Of a stretch of 64,000 nt of DNA, positions 28,683 to 36,548 are shown piece by piece. The stretch's first letter is position 1, and every line of letters starts with the position of its first letter. The position numbers and the translations under genes are program-made. This DNA is from Pseudomonadota bacterium (GTDB lineage: Bacteria; Desulfobacterota; Desulfovibrionia; Desulfovibrionales; Desulfovibrionaceae). Under the pieces are notes generated by a model. It did no database searches. It saw nothing but the letters and a program-made list of their open reading frames with translations, and was not told where the DNA came from. The DNA lies in NCBI GenBank assembly GCA_018817515.1, contig JAHIUD010000093.1:17449-81448 (forward strand). The letters are read 5' to 3'.

Positions 28683-29576
28683 TCAGGGCTCGCGGCTTGC
28701 GAGTTGCTGTGCCCGTGCGCAGGCCGTGACCGGGTCAGCGTTGAAAAATCCCGCCAGCACCGAGACCTCCGTCCCCCGCGCCTGCTCCCCGGCCCTCAGG
28801 GCCGCCAGCCACTCGGCTTCGAGCTGCGGCAGGCTGAGCCCGAACACCTCCTGCCAGGGCCGCCGCAGTTCATGGGACAACCGCTGGAGCCGCAAGATTT
28901 TGCCAAGGCCATAGGTCTGATACAGATGGTGGCCAAAGGACCCGGCCTCTGCGTATGATCGATGCTGCTTGGCCCTGTCCAGAACCATGAGCCTGCCGCC
29001 CCCGGCGTCACGCATGCCCCAGGACTCGTGATCCGGCCCCAGTTCACTGAGGGGGATGTAGACCCCGGTATAGAGCAGCGCCAGCACCCAGTCGTCGCCG
29101 CCGTAGCCGCAGCGGGGGAAAGTCAGCGGATTGCCGAGTTGCTCCTCGGCGAGAATACCCATCATGTTGCGGATGAGCTTGTCCTGTTGGGGAAGCACCG
29201 CGCTAGTGAGCTTGTGGGCCAGCATCTGCAGCGGCTTGTCGCAACCGAAGACCCGAACCGTGCGGACGCGCTCCGGCCCCCGCCCCTCCCAATAGAACAC
29301 GCAAGAATAATTGCCCCTGCGCGGCACGTCGAAAACGACCCGTATCTTGCCGAAACGGCCCACGCCGGAATCAGCGGACCAAAAGGCAACAACGCGCTCC
29401 AGCATCCCTTGGGCCTGCTCCGCCAGGAGATTGAGCCGCGCGTCGGACATATTTCCAGTGCCATCACTGACCACGAGGTCGCGGGTCTCCACCGCTGTGC
29501 TGGCGGCCTGGGCCACACCGGCCAGCAACAACCAAACCGCAAGCATCGACGCCCCAAGCAGACTTCTGATCACCAT
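28683..29576 (-). CDS. Secreted protein resembling a peptidase-MA-like fold with a degenerate zinc motif
   Basis: Exported protein of 297 aa with a signal sequence (MVIRSLLGASMLAVWLLLAGVAQA). The body reads like membrane- or cell-wall-associated gluzincin-type proteins: LAHKLTSAV stands where HELTH would be, followed by LIRNMMGILAEEQ, SYAEAGSFGHHLYQTYGLGK and SLPQLEAEWLAAL. The HExxH histidines and glutamate are therefore not complete (H-K-L-T-S), so catalytic activity is doubtful. It overlaps the start of the next gene (DUF2784-like) by seven bases. The GGAGGGG before the ATG at 29576 supports the start over one 48 bases upstream. Confidence 0.6.
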   Translation of the reverse strand: MVIRSLLGASMLAVWLLLAGVAQAASTAVETRDLVVSDGTGNMSDARLNLLAEQAQGMLERVVAFWSADSGVGRFGKIRVVFDVPRRGNYSCVFYWEGRGPERVRTVRVFGCDKPLQMLAHKLTSAVLPQQDKLIRNMMGILAEEQLGNPLTFPRCGYGGDDWVLALLYTGVYIPLSELGPDHESWGMRDAGGGRLMVLDRAKQHRSYAEAGSFGHHLYQTYGLGKILRLQRLSHELRRPWQEVFGLSLPQLEAEWLAALRAGEQARGTEVSVLAGFFNADPVTACARAQQLASREP

Positions 29577-30007
29577 GCCCTGCCCCTCCGTGTCGTGTTG
29601 CGCCTCGGCTTCACCACCAGCCACGCCAGAAGCGTCAGCCCCAGCGCCGCCACATACAACGCCAGGAACACCCGCTCGTCAAAGTCATAGTAGAGGAATT
29701 TGCCCAGCCAGTGGGCGATGAACCCGCCCCGGTACGGCGCGGCATCGGCTGCGGCCTTGGCAAAGCCGCGCAAGGCGGACTCCACGTCCGTCAGCGGGCA
29801 GGTCAGGCCCAAAGCGGACTCCAGCGCCACCACGCCCATGCCCGCCAGATGCAGGATGCGAAACCGGCGGTTGCGCACAAAGCCCCAGCCCAGCCAGCCC
29901 CCCAGCCAGATGACCGCCAGCCCGAGGCCCAAAAACAGCGCCAGCGCCGTGTGCGCCACCAGCACCACATCCGCCAGAAACAGCAGGGCCTTCACTTGCG
30001 TCAGCAT
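29570..30007 (-). CDS. DUF2784-like integral membrane protein
   Basis: The 145 aa have four hydrophobic segments with the pattern FLADVVLVAHTALALFLGLGLAVIWLGG, HLAGMGVVALESALGLTCPLTDVES and HWLGKFLYYDF, which matches the DUF2784 family. Function unknown. GGAGG precedes the ATG. Its last bases overlap the start of the secreted peptidase-like gene, so the two form an operon in the order DUF2784, then secreted protein. Confidence 0.85.
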   Translation of the reverse strand: MLTQVKALLFLADVVLVAHTALALFLGLGLAVIWLGGWLGWGFVRNRRFRILHLAGMGVVALESALGLTCPLTDVESALRGFAKAAADAAPYRGGFIAHWLGKFLYYDFDERVFLALYVAALGLTLLAWLVVKPRRNTTRRGRAW

Positions 30008-30020
30008 CTCTGCCTCCGGC

Positions 30021-30183
30021 GGCCAAAGGGCCTAAGGCCCTCTGGACTCCCCCATTTGCCTGCGCCGGTTTGCGCGGCGGTCCCCGTCGTGCAAACCCGC
30101 GCCAAATGAGGGGGTCTGGGGGAAATCATTTCCCCCGGCGGGGTGCAGGGGCAGCGCCCCTGATTCAAGGGGCAGCGCCCCTG
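30021..30183. repeat. Composite inverted and direct repeat element (REP-like)
   Basis: In about 160 bases there are: a hairpin AGGGCC-TA-GGCCCT; long imperfect arms that share ATTTG and GGTTTGC on one side and their complements on the other; a palindrome GGGGGAAATCATTTCCCCC at 30118-30136; and two near-identical palindromes AGGGGCAGCGCCCCT at 30147-30161 and 30168-30182. No gene is seen. Similar intergenic elements are often repeated in Desulfovibrio-type genomes, though that cannot be tested here. Confidence 0.7.
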
Positions 30184-30193
30184 GTGTATAGGG

Positions 30194-30991
30194 CTACCCT
30201 GCCCCGTTCATGCCCTTGTTGCGGTGGTCCAGGTGCACAAGGTCTTTTTCGAAGATGCGCAGCACGAAGTCCGCATGGGTCTTGAGCCTGGAGGAGAACG
30301 CCCGGCCGCGCGTATCGGCCGCGCCGCCGCCCACGAACTCCACGGCGGCGATATGCTTGCCGCGCTCCTTCAGGTGCCGGATGGACGGAATGGCGTCGGC
30401 GTCGCCGGTGAGCACCACGGCCACGTCGTAGTTGTCCTGGAGCGCCACCATGTCCACGGCCAGGGCGGTGTCCAGGCCTTTTTCCTCCACCCACTTGTGC
30501 AGGAAGTTGACCTTCCAGTGCCCGGCCTCGCGGATGTCGATGAGGTCGGAAGAGGAGCGCACCCCGGCGTAGAACCGGCGCATGCCGTCGATGGCGCGGA
30601 GCTTGGCGTGGTACCAGTCGCGGAAGTCGGCATAGCAGGCCTGCCAAGCCTCCTCCTCCAGATCCGCCTCGGCCAGTTGCGGCTGGCTCATGGACACGCG
30701 CGTGAGCCACAGGGCGCGGATCTCGGCATCGCGCACAAAGGCCTGGCGCAGCGCCGCGCGCGACTGCGGGTTCTGCAGATCCCAGTCGTCGATGCCGCCC
30801 ACGGCGTACCAGTACACGCGCCGAAGCTGCGCCTGTGCCGGGGCGTCCTGCAGGGTCACCTCATGCCAGGTGCTCACGGCCTCGCGGTAGATATGCGCGT
30901 AAAGTTGCGAGTAGTTGTTGATCTCCAGGTTCATGGTGCGCAGCGAACCGTAGAGGTTCGAGCCGTCGACGAAGAATGCGAAGCGTTGCAT
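30194..30991 (-). CDS. NYN-domain (LabA/DUF88-like) protein
   Basis: PIN-like RNase-fold protein of 265 aa. The acidic active-site residues appear in FFVDGSNLYG (7-16), EEKGLDTALAVDMV and VLTGDADAIPSIRHLKERGK, the order expected for NYN domains. An inserted region of about 80 residues lies between the first and second motifs. It probably acts on RNA, but the target is unknown. GGAGTATCC precedes the ATG. It is the last gene before the repeat element on the same strand as asmA. Confidence 0.88.
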   Translation of the reverse strand: MQRFAFFVDGSNLYGSLRTMNLEINNYSQLYAHIYREAVSTWHEVTLQDAPAQAQLRRVYWYAVGGIDDWDLQNPQSRAALRQAFVRDAEIRALWLTRVSMSQPQLAEADLEEEAWQACYADFRDWYHAKLRAIDGMRRFYAGVRSSSDLIDIREAGHWKVNFLHKWVEEKGLDTALAVDMVALQDNYDVAVVLTGDADAIPSIRHLKERGKHIAAVEFVGGGAADTRGRAFSSRLKTHADFVLRIFEKDLVHLDHRNKGMNGAG

Positions 30992-31018
30992 GGATACTCC
31001 AGTTTATAGGGATATATT

Positions 31019-33169
31019 TTAAAACAGATTCTTGACCCCTTCAAGCAGGCCGCCGGACTTCTTTCCGTCCTTGCCCTTCTTGCCGGTGAGGACATTGCCC
31101 ACGCCCTGCACCACGCCGCCCACGGCGTTGATGGCGCCCTTGCCCAGCGCGCGCAGGTAGTCCGTGCCGTAGGAGGGGTTGTCGTAGGGCCCGGTGACGC
31201 GGATGGGCACCACCAGCCCGAAGATGCCGGAGCTGCCGCCCTGGCCTTCGGTGCTCGGCACCACGCGCGCCTGCACGGTGTAGTCCACTTCCTTGTTGTT
31301 CAGGTTCACCGTGCCCGTGCCCCCGGCGCGCAGGAACGGAGCCTTCACGTCCAGGTCGTTGATGGCCACCACGCCGCCATTGATGACAGCGGTGCCGGTG
31401 ATGCTGCCGAATTTGGTGGACTTCTCCGTTCCGGCCTCGATGCCGGTGGTGGCCTGCTTGGCCTTTTGCGCCACCTCGGTGACGGAGCCGAGCAGGTTCA
31501 CGCCGGGGAACACGCCGTCCTTGATGGCGAAGGTGGCCCGGCCCAGCAGCGTGCTCTTGAGCGCCGGGACGCTGTTGCCGTGGCAGACCAGCGGCGAGGG
31601 CGTGTCGAGGAACAGGGTGCCCGCCAGCCCGCTGGGCTTGTTGTTCAGGTCCGTGAACAGCGGCCTGGCCTGGAGGGAATCCACCGCCAGGTGCAGCGTG
31701 ACGATGGGCTGCGCGCTCTGGACGTCCAGGCGCAGGGTGCCCTTGAGGGTGCCGTCGTAGAGCCGCGCATCCACCTGGCCCACCTCCAGCACGCCGTTCT
31801 GGGCGCTCATGGGCACCTTGAGCGAGGCAAAACGCAGCCCCTTGATCTTGAAGCGCTCGGCGGAAAGCTGGCCGTCCAGGCTTAGGGTCCGCAGGGTCTC
31901 CACCGGGAACAGCTCGTCCTTCTTGGGCAGGCCCGTGGCCGGGTCGATTGCGGTCTCCTTCGCGGATTCCTGGGCGGCCTCGCCGTCCTTCCTGGCGGGC
32001 AGGAAGCGGTCGGCGTCCAGGCCCTCGATGCGCACGTTGAAGTTCACCGACTTCTTCTCGATGCCGGTGAGGCGCAGGCGACCCTCCACCCGGGCCTCGT
32101 CCAGGCTGGCCTTGAACACCGGGATCTCGGTGTAGCCGCGGCCATGCTTGAACTCCACCGAGCCGCTGATGTGCTGGTAGGCGCCAGAGTCCGCCGTGTC
32201 CGGGGACTTGCCCGTCAGCGCGGCGGAGAGCTCCCGGCCGTTGAAGTCGGCTATCTCGATGCGGCCCTTGGTGTCTGGTCCGGCGCTCAGGTTCGAGGTC
32301 AGGAACTGGCCCGTGCCCGTGGCCCCATAGGCGCCGAAGGTCAGCCCGCTGCCCTCGGCGGTCTGCCTCTCCATGTCGAGCTTAAGCTCCGCCAGGCCGA
32401 GGGAGAATTCGCCCCTGCCGCCTGGCACGCCCTTGCCCGTGGCCGAGGCCTGGGCCGAAAGATTGGTCAGGAGGTGCCGCTGGCCCGAGAGATTCAGGGT
32501 GGCCGTGCCCGAGACCTTCATGGCGGCCTTGAACTCCGGCGCCAGGGACTCCATGCTCCAGTGCGCCTCGAAATTAAAGGGCCTGCCTGGCCGGATGGCC
32601 TGCACCTCCACGCTCATGTTGCTGACGGCGTAGCGCTTGCCCGCCTGGCGGTCCTCCCAGAAAATCTCCGCGTCCTTGATGAGCACGCCGTCCAGGGTCA
32701 GGTCGGTGAGGGTGGCGGGACCGGAATCGGCGGGCTTCTGCGTGTCAGCCTTTTGCCCGTCCGCGTTCTCATCCGCCGGTCCGGTGAAGTCGGCCCAGCT
32801 GGCGCGGCCCTGCTCGTCGCGCACCATGTGCAGCTCCAGACCCTCCAGGGACACCCTGCCCACCTCGATGCGGCGGGCCAAAAGCGGCAGGATCTTGATG
32901 CTGACGCTGGCCGCGCTGATGCGCGTGAAGGGCTTGTCGCCGAAGCCCGGAGGATTGCTCAGGCTCACGCCGCCGGTCTGCACGCCCAGGCGCGGGAAAA
33001 ACGACAGCTTCACGTCGCCGTCGAAAACCAGCTCGCGGCCCGTGCGCTCCTTCACCAGCCGGGTGATGTCGCCCTTGTACTTGTTGGGGTCGACCATGAC
33101 TGCCAGAAGCACGGCGGCGACGACGAAAAGGGCAACGACAATGCCGCCGATGATGACCAGGTAGCGCAT
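31019..33169 (-). CDS. AsmA family envelope protein
   Basis: Large inner-membrane-anchored periplasmic protein (716 aa) of the AsmA/TamB-like group, linked in other bacteria to outer-membrane assembly or lipid transport. One N-terminal transmembrane helix (about 4-26) is followed by the AsmA signature DPNKYKGDITRLVKERTGRELVFDGDVKLSFFPRLGVQTGGVSLSNPPGF (spread over 27-76), and the C-terminal AsmA_2 region contains LDTPSPLVCHGN and LNNKEVDYTVQARV. A Gly/Lys-rich tail (GKKGKDGKKSGG) ends the protein. Confidence 0.9.
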   Translation of the reverse strand: MRYLVIIGGIVVALFVVAAVLLAVMVDPNKYKGDITRLVKERTGRELVFDGDVKLSFFPRLGVQTGGVSLSNPPGFGDKPFTRISAASVSIKILPLLARRIEVGRVSLEGLELHMVRDEQGRASWADFTGPADENADGQKADTQKPADSGPATLTDLTLDGVLIKDAEIFWEDRQAGKRYAVSNMSVEVQAIRPGRPFNFEAHWSMESLAPEFKAAMKVSGTATLNLSGQRHLLTNLSAQASATGKGVPGGRGEFSLGLAELKLDMERQTAEGSGLTFGAYGATGTGQFLTSNLSAGPDTKGRIEIADFNGRELSAALTGKSPDTADSGAYQHISGSVEFKHGRGYTEIPVFKASLDEARVEGRLRLTGIEKKSVNFNVRIEGLDADRFLPARKDGEAAQESAKETAIDPATGLPKKDELFPVETLRTLSLDGQLSAERFKIKGLRFASLKVPMSAQNGVLEVGQVDARLYDGTLKGTLRLDVQSAQPIVTLHLAVDSLQARPLFTDLNNKPSGLAGTLFLDTPSPLVCHGNSVPALKSTLLGRATFAIKDGVFPGVNLLGSVTEVAQKAKQATTGIEAGTEKSTKFGSITGTAVINGGVVAINDLDVKAPFLRAGGTGTVNLNNKEVDYTVQARVVPSTEGQGGSSGIFGLVVPIRVTGPYDNPSYGTDYLRALGKGAINAVGGVVQGVGNVLTGKKGKDGKKSGGLLEGVKNLF

Positions 33170-33200
33170 GGGCCCTCCAGTAGGCTGAGGTGGCCGGGCG

Positions 33201-33677
33201 TCAGCCGCCCAGGAGATCGCGGATGTTCAGGAGTTCGCTGCGGATCTCACGCAGGGTTGCCCGCAGGGTCTCGGCCTGGGGCCCAGACTCTGGCTCGGCC
33301 TCGCCGCCTGCCGGACCAGAGGCGCTGGCCGCCGCCACGGTCTTGGCCGCGATGACGCTGGTGTAGGCGATGGCCGAGTCCTCCGGGCTTGCCGGGGCCG
33401 GGCTGGCGATCTGCGCGCGCACAACCTTGCCGTGCAACTGGCCGAGGCGTTTTTTCGCGCCCTCGATGGTCAGGCCCTCGTCGTAGAGCAGGCGCTTGAT
33501 CTCGCGCACGGTGTCGACGTTCTGCTCGCTGTAGGCGCGCTGCCCGGCAGGGGTGCGGATGGGCACGAGCACGTCCCTGAACTCGCTCTCCCAAAAACGC
33601 AGGACAAAGGGCTTCACGTCGAGCAGCTTGGCAGCCTGCCCGATTTTATACGTTTTGCCTCGAATGCCTGTCTCCAT
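33201..33677 (-). CDS. MerR-family transcriptional regulator
   Basis: Winged-helix DNA-binding protein of 158 aa. The N-terminal HTH reads KTYKIGQAAKLLDVKPFVLRFWESEF (8-33) with the following wing IRTPAGQRAYSEQNVDTV, typical of the short MerR regulators found near pheST-ihfA in many bacteria. The C-terminal half is Ala/Ser/Pro-rich and has no metal-binding cysteines, so it is not a metal sensor of the MerR/CueR type. The Shine-Dalgarno is weak. It sits 31 bases from asmA, upstream on the same strand. Confidence 0.88.
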   Translation of the reverse strand: METGIRGKTYKIGQAAKLLDVKPFVLRFWESEFRDVLVPIRTPAGQRAYSEQNVDTVREIKRLLYDEGLTIEGAKKRLGQLHGKVVRAQIASPAPASPEDSAIAYTSVIAAKTVAAASASGPAGGEAEPESGPQAETLRATLREIRSELLNIRDLLGG

Positions 33678-33744
33678 TCTTAAAGCTATAGCAGAGGTTT
33701 TTCGCGGGGGGAAGGGGCATTATCCCCGGCAGGTACGGCCCGCC

Positions 33745-34344
33745 TCAATCCTCATCCTTGGGCCGCACATCGTCAAAGCGCTTGCGCACATCGTCCAAAC
33801 CCTGGCGGTAGGCCTCGGCGTCGCCGTAGGGGAAGAACTGGCGGTAGCGGCTGTGCGTGGGCTTCACGGGCCGGGCGTGGCGGATGGGGCACCAGTACTG
33901 CTCGGTGCGGGCGGCCACCTCGCGCACGTAGCCCATGATGCCGTTGAAATACGCGCAGTAGGTGCAGTTCAGCTTCTCGATGAAGTTCAGGTAAGGCAGG
34001 GAGTGGCGGTCAAAGACGATGTACTCCCGGCGCTTGACGAAGGGGATGCCGTACACCGGGAAGCAGATGAGCTGGTACAGGCCGATGGCCGCGTCCAGGA
34101 TGAGCATGGGGATGAGCGCGGACCAGATGAGCGGGATGGTCAAGACGATCATGAAGCCGGAGTCGTAGACGTAGTTGAACCAACGCCTGACCAGGAGTTT
34201 CTGGCGCTTCTTGACCTCGGCGTTGAAGCGCACCTTCTTGTCCTGGATGGTGTAGCGCAGGCGGGGCTCGATGGTGCGCAGCTCGTCGCGCAGCTCCTTT
34301 TCCAGCGCCTCGATCTTGTTCAGGATGTCGTCGACTCTGCTCAT
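33745..34344 (-). CDS. Conserved membrane protein of unknown function (199 aa)
   Basis: Unrecognised. An N-terminal coiled coil (VDDILNKIEALEKELRDELRTIEPRL) is followed by a hydrophobic region of about 45 residues (FMIVLTIPLIWSALIPMLILDAAIGLYQL) that could form two helices, then a cytoplasmic-looking segment with a Cys pair in NCTYCAYFNG and later CPIRHARP. Its Cys and His residues might bind metal. GCGGAG precedes the ATG. It borders the AT-rich cyclase-like insert. Confidence 0.72.
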   Translation of the reverse strand: MSRVDDILNKIEALEKELRDELRTIEPRLRYTIQDKKVRFNAEVKKRQKLLVRRWFNYVYDSGFMIVLTIPLIWSALIPMLILDAAIGLYQLICFPVYGIPFVKRREYIVFDRHSLPYLNFIEKLNCTYCAYFNGIMGYVREVAARTEQYWCPIRHARPVKPTHSRYRQFFPYGDAEAYRQGLDDVRKRFDDVRPKDED

Positions 34345-34510
34345 GCTCCGCCTCGGGGGGTTGGGGGGGGGTCAGGCGGCGGGTTGCCGTAGGGCAGAGG
34401 GTAACAGGGGGCGGGGGCGGGGGGAAGGGCAAACCGCACCCTCGTTGACAGCCTCTAATGCCTAATACTAACGTCACCAATAACTTTCTTTACACACGGA
34501 GCAACACCCA

Positions 34511-35464
34511 ATGGTCGACCTCATTGAAGATGACAAAAGTAGTAGCCACACTGCTGGCAATCCATATCTGGACGTCAGCGGTGACCCAAAATTGCGGCGA
34601 TCCGTTGTTTGCTATGCAGACATACTTGGCTTTTCAAATTTAACAACCCAGGCAATAGCCAACGGCACAGCCAATATTTTTCTTACTCGTATCAGAAATG
34701 CGCTAACTGAAGCATATGCAAGGGTAAGAGAGCAAGCGAAAAGTTTTTTACACAAAGACTCCTTTTGCATGAAAGTATTCACTGACAACATAGTTATAGG
34801 CTATCCATTTTTTGATTTTGAACATGAACATGGAGAGATTGAACTAGGAAATACGATGAAAATCTTATCTGAGTTCCAAACGACACTTGCAATGGAGGGT
34901 TTTCTAATCAGAGGAGGCATTACTTGTGGTGAAATCTACATGGATGACGATATTGTTTTTGGAAATGGCTTGCTTGAAGCTCATTCATTAGACAAGAGTG
35001 GGGGCCCCCCAAGAATTGTGATGTCAGCCTCTGCCATCAAACTTGCCCGAATTCACTTTGGTTTTTATGCTGATCATACAGATACGCTGCAAAATAACCT
35101 TATATATAAAGACTCAGATTGTTCGTATTTTGTAAACTACCTAGACGAAGCATTTAAATATTTCCCTGATGCTGGAATATTCCATGAGGTATTAGACAAG
35201 CATAGGCGTACAATTGAATCCGGGCTGAAAATTTACGCTCCATTCCCTCAGATACAAGCAAAATTTCAATGGGCCGCATCTTATCACAACTATGTCTGCG
35301 GATCATTTTTCAATGCCTATGACGAACTGGATGATTCCGACATTCTGGATGAAGAACAGTATGCTAGCAGACTTGATGCTAGGTCTGTTTCAAAGCATCT
35401 TATCAATCTCGACGATTTTGCAGTTCATCCAACCCGAAATGATTTGACTCCATTACGCAGGTAA
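34511..35464 (+). CDS. Orphan class III nucleotide-cyclase-like protein, AT-rich insert
   Basis: The 317 aa match the class III cyclase homology domain: metal Asp37 in CYADILGFSNL, second Asp92 in KVFTDNIVIGYP, then RGGITCGEIYMDDDIVFGNGLLEAH (134-157) and PPRIVMS (166-172), which is the pattern of nucleotide cyclases of the Pycsar-type and relatives. No membrane, PAS or HAMP domain is present. Base composition is much more AT-rich than its neighbours and it has its own terminator, so it is probably acquired. Unlike Pycsar operons, no cyclic-nucleotide-binding effector lies next to it, so the second gene may be elsewhere or the family may act alone. The Shine-Dalgarno (ACGGAG) is 11 bases from the ATG. 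Confidence 0.7.
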   Translation: MVDLIEDDKSSSHTAGNPYLDVSGDPKLRRSVVCYADILGFSNLTTQAIANGTANIFLTRIRNALTEAYARVREQAKSFLHKDSFCMKVFTDNIVIGYPFFDFEHEHGEIELGNTMKILSEFQTTLAMEGFLIRGGITCGEIYMDDDIVFGNGLLEAHSLDKSGGPPRIVMSASAIKLARIHFGFYADHTDTLQNNLIYKDSDCSYFVNYLDEAFKYFPDAGIFHEVLDKHRRTIESGLKIYAPFPQIQAKFQWAASYHNYVCGSFFNAYDELDDSDILDEEQYASRLDARSVSKHLINLDDFAVHPTRNDLTPLRR

Positions 35465-35504
35465 CTTTACAGAGAATGACAACGAGTTGTTGAGTGACAT
35501 AAAG

Positions 35505-35530
35505 GGGGAGCCCTCAGCGGCTCCCCTTCT
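35505..35530 (+). terminator. Terminator of the cyclase-like gene
   Basis: GGGGAGCC and GGCTCCCC pair around a six-base loop, followed by TTCT. It lies 40 bases after the stop codon and closes the AT-rich insert. Confidence 0.65.
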
Positions 35531-35634
35531 CCTCCCCTTCCCCTTCCCTCTCCTCCCCCCCGCCCAAGGCTGGACATTCCGCCCAAATCTGACCTAACAT
35601 TTCCAGCATCTTGCACCCCAAGGAGGAGACGCCC

Positions 35635-36462
35635 ATGGACCCAGCGCTGCAATCAATCGACCAGGTGCGGGCCTCGGCCCTGGACATGGCCGTCCGCTTC
35701 GGCCCCAAGCTCCTCGTCGCACTCGTCATCATCGCCTTCGGCTACATGGTCGGCCGCTGGGTGGGCCGCTTTCTGGACAGCCTGCTCTTGCGCCTGAACC
35801 TCGAAGCCCCGGTGCGCTCGCTCCTGGTGCGCGCCACCCGCGTCCTTGTTGTCGGCATGTTCGTCATCATGGCCCTGCAAAACCTCGGCGTGGAGCTGCT
35901 GCCCCTGGTTGCCGGCCTCGGCGTGGCCGGCGCGGGCGTGGCCCTGGCCATGCAGGGCATCCTCGGCAATGTGGCCGCCGGGCTGACCATCATCTTCACG
36001 CGGCCCTTCCACGTGGGCGACTACATCTCCATCGCCAACGAAGAAGGCGAAATCCTCGACATCAGCCTGTTCAGCACCACGCTGGGCCACACGGACCGCT
36101 CCATGGTGGTCATCCCCAACCGCAAGATCGTCGGCGAAATCCTCCACAACTGCGGCAAGATGCGCCAGCTCAACCTCGCGGTGGACGTGGCCTACGGCAC
36201 GGATGTCTCCCTGGCCCTGGGCATTGTGGACGAGATACTGCGCGCCAACCCCCGCGTGCTCCAGGACCCGGCCCCGGTGCTGGGGGTGTCGCGCCTGGCC
36301 GACTCCGGCGTCACCCTGCGCGTGTCCCCGTGGGTCAGCGTGCCCGACTATGTCGACGCCACCGGCGAACTCAACCGCTCGCTGCTGGAGACCTTCCGGG
36401 CGCGCGGCATCGCCATCCCCTTCCCCCAGCGCGAGGTCAGGATGCTCGACGCCAACGCCTGA
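35635..36462 (+). CDS. Small-conductance mechanosensitive channel, MscS family
   Basis: Tension-gated channel releasing solutes during osmotic downshock. The 275 aa contain three transmembrane segments (about 22-40, 60-85 and 92-118), the pore helix GLGVAGAGVALAMQGILGNVAAGLTI, the family signature RPFHVGDYI and the beta-domain VVIPNRKIVGEILHN. AAGGAGGAGAC precedes the ATG. It is flanked by terminators on both sides, so it is transcribed alone. Confidence 0.93.
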   Translation: MDPALQSIDQVRASALDMAVRFGPKLLVALVIIAFGYMVGRWVGRFLDSLLLRLNLEAPVRSLLVRATRVLVVGMFVIMALQNLGVELLPLVAGLGVAGAGVALAMQGILGNVAAGLTIIFTRPFHVGDYISIANEEGEILDISLFSTTLGHTDRSMVVIPNRKIVGEILHNCGKMRQLNLAVDVAYGTDVSLALGIVDEILRANPRVLQDPAPVLGVSRLADSGVTLRVSPWVSVPDYVDATGELNRSLLETFRARGIAIPFPQREVRMLDANA

Positions 36463-36490
36463 GGCCAGCCCAGCCGCCAGCCACGAAAAA

Positions 36491-36519
36491 GGGGAGCCCG
36501 TTAGGACTCCCCTCTTCAT
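36491..36519. terminator. Bidirectional terminator between mscS and pheT
   Basis: GGGGAGCCC and GGACTCCCC pair with one mismatch around GTTA. Plus-strand transcription meets TCTTCATTT; on the minus strand the stem is followed by TTTTTCG, a good T-run for pheT. Confidence 0.75.
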
Positions 36520-36548
36520 TTCCTCTCCAGAATTCTTGGTGATTTCGC

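Noticed and set aside
33201..33677. Metal-responsive MerR regulator
   Set aside because: The HTH is MerR-like but no metal-binding cysteines are present in the C-terminal half, so only the family is called.
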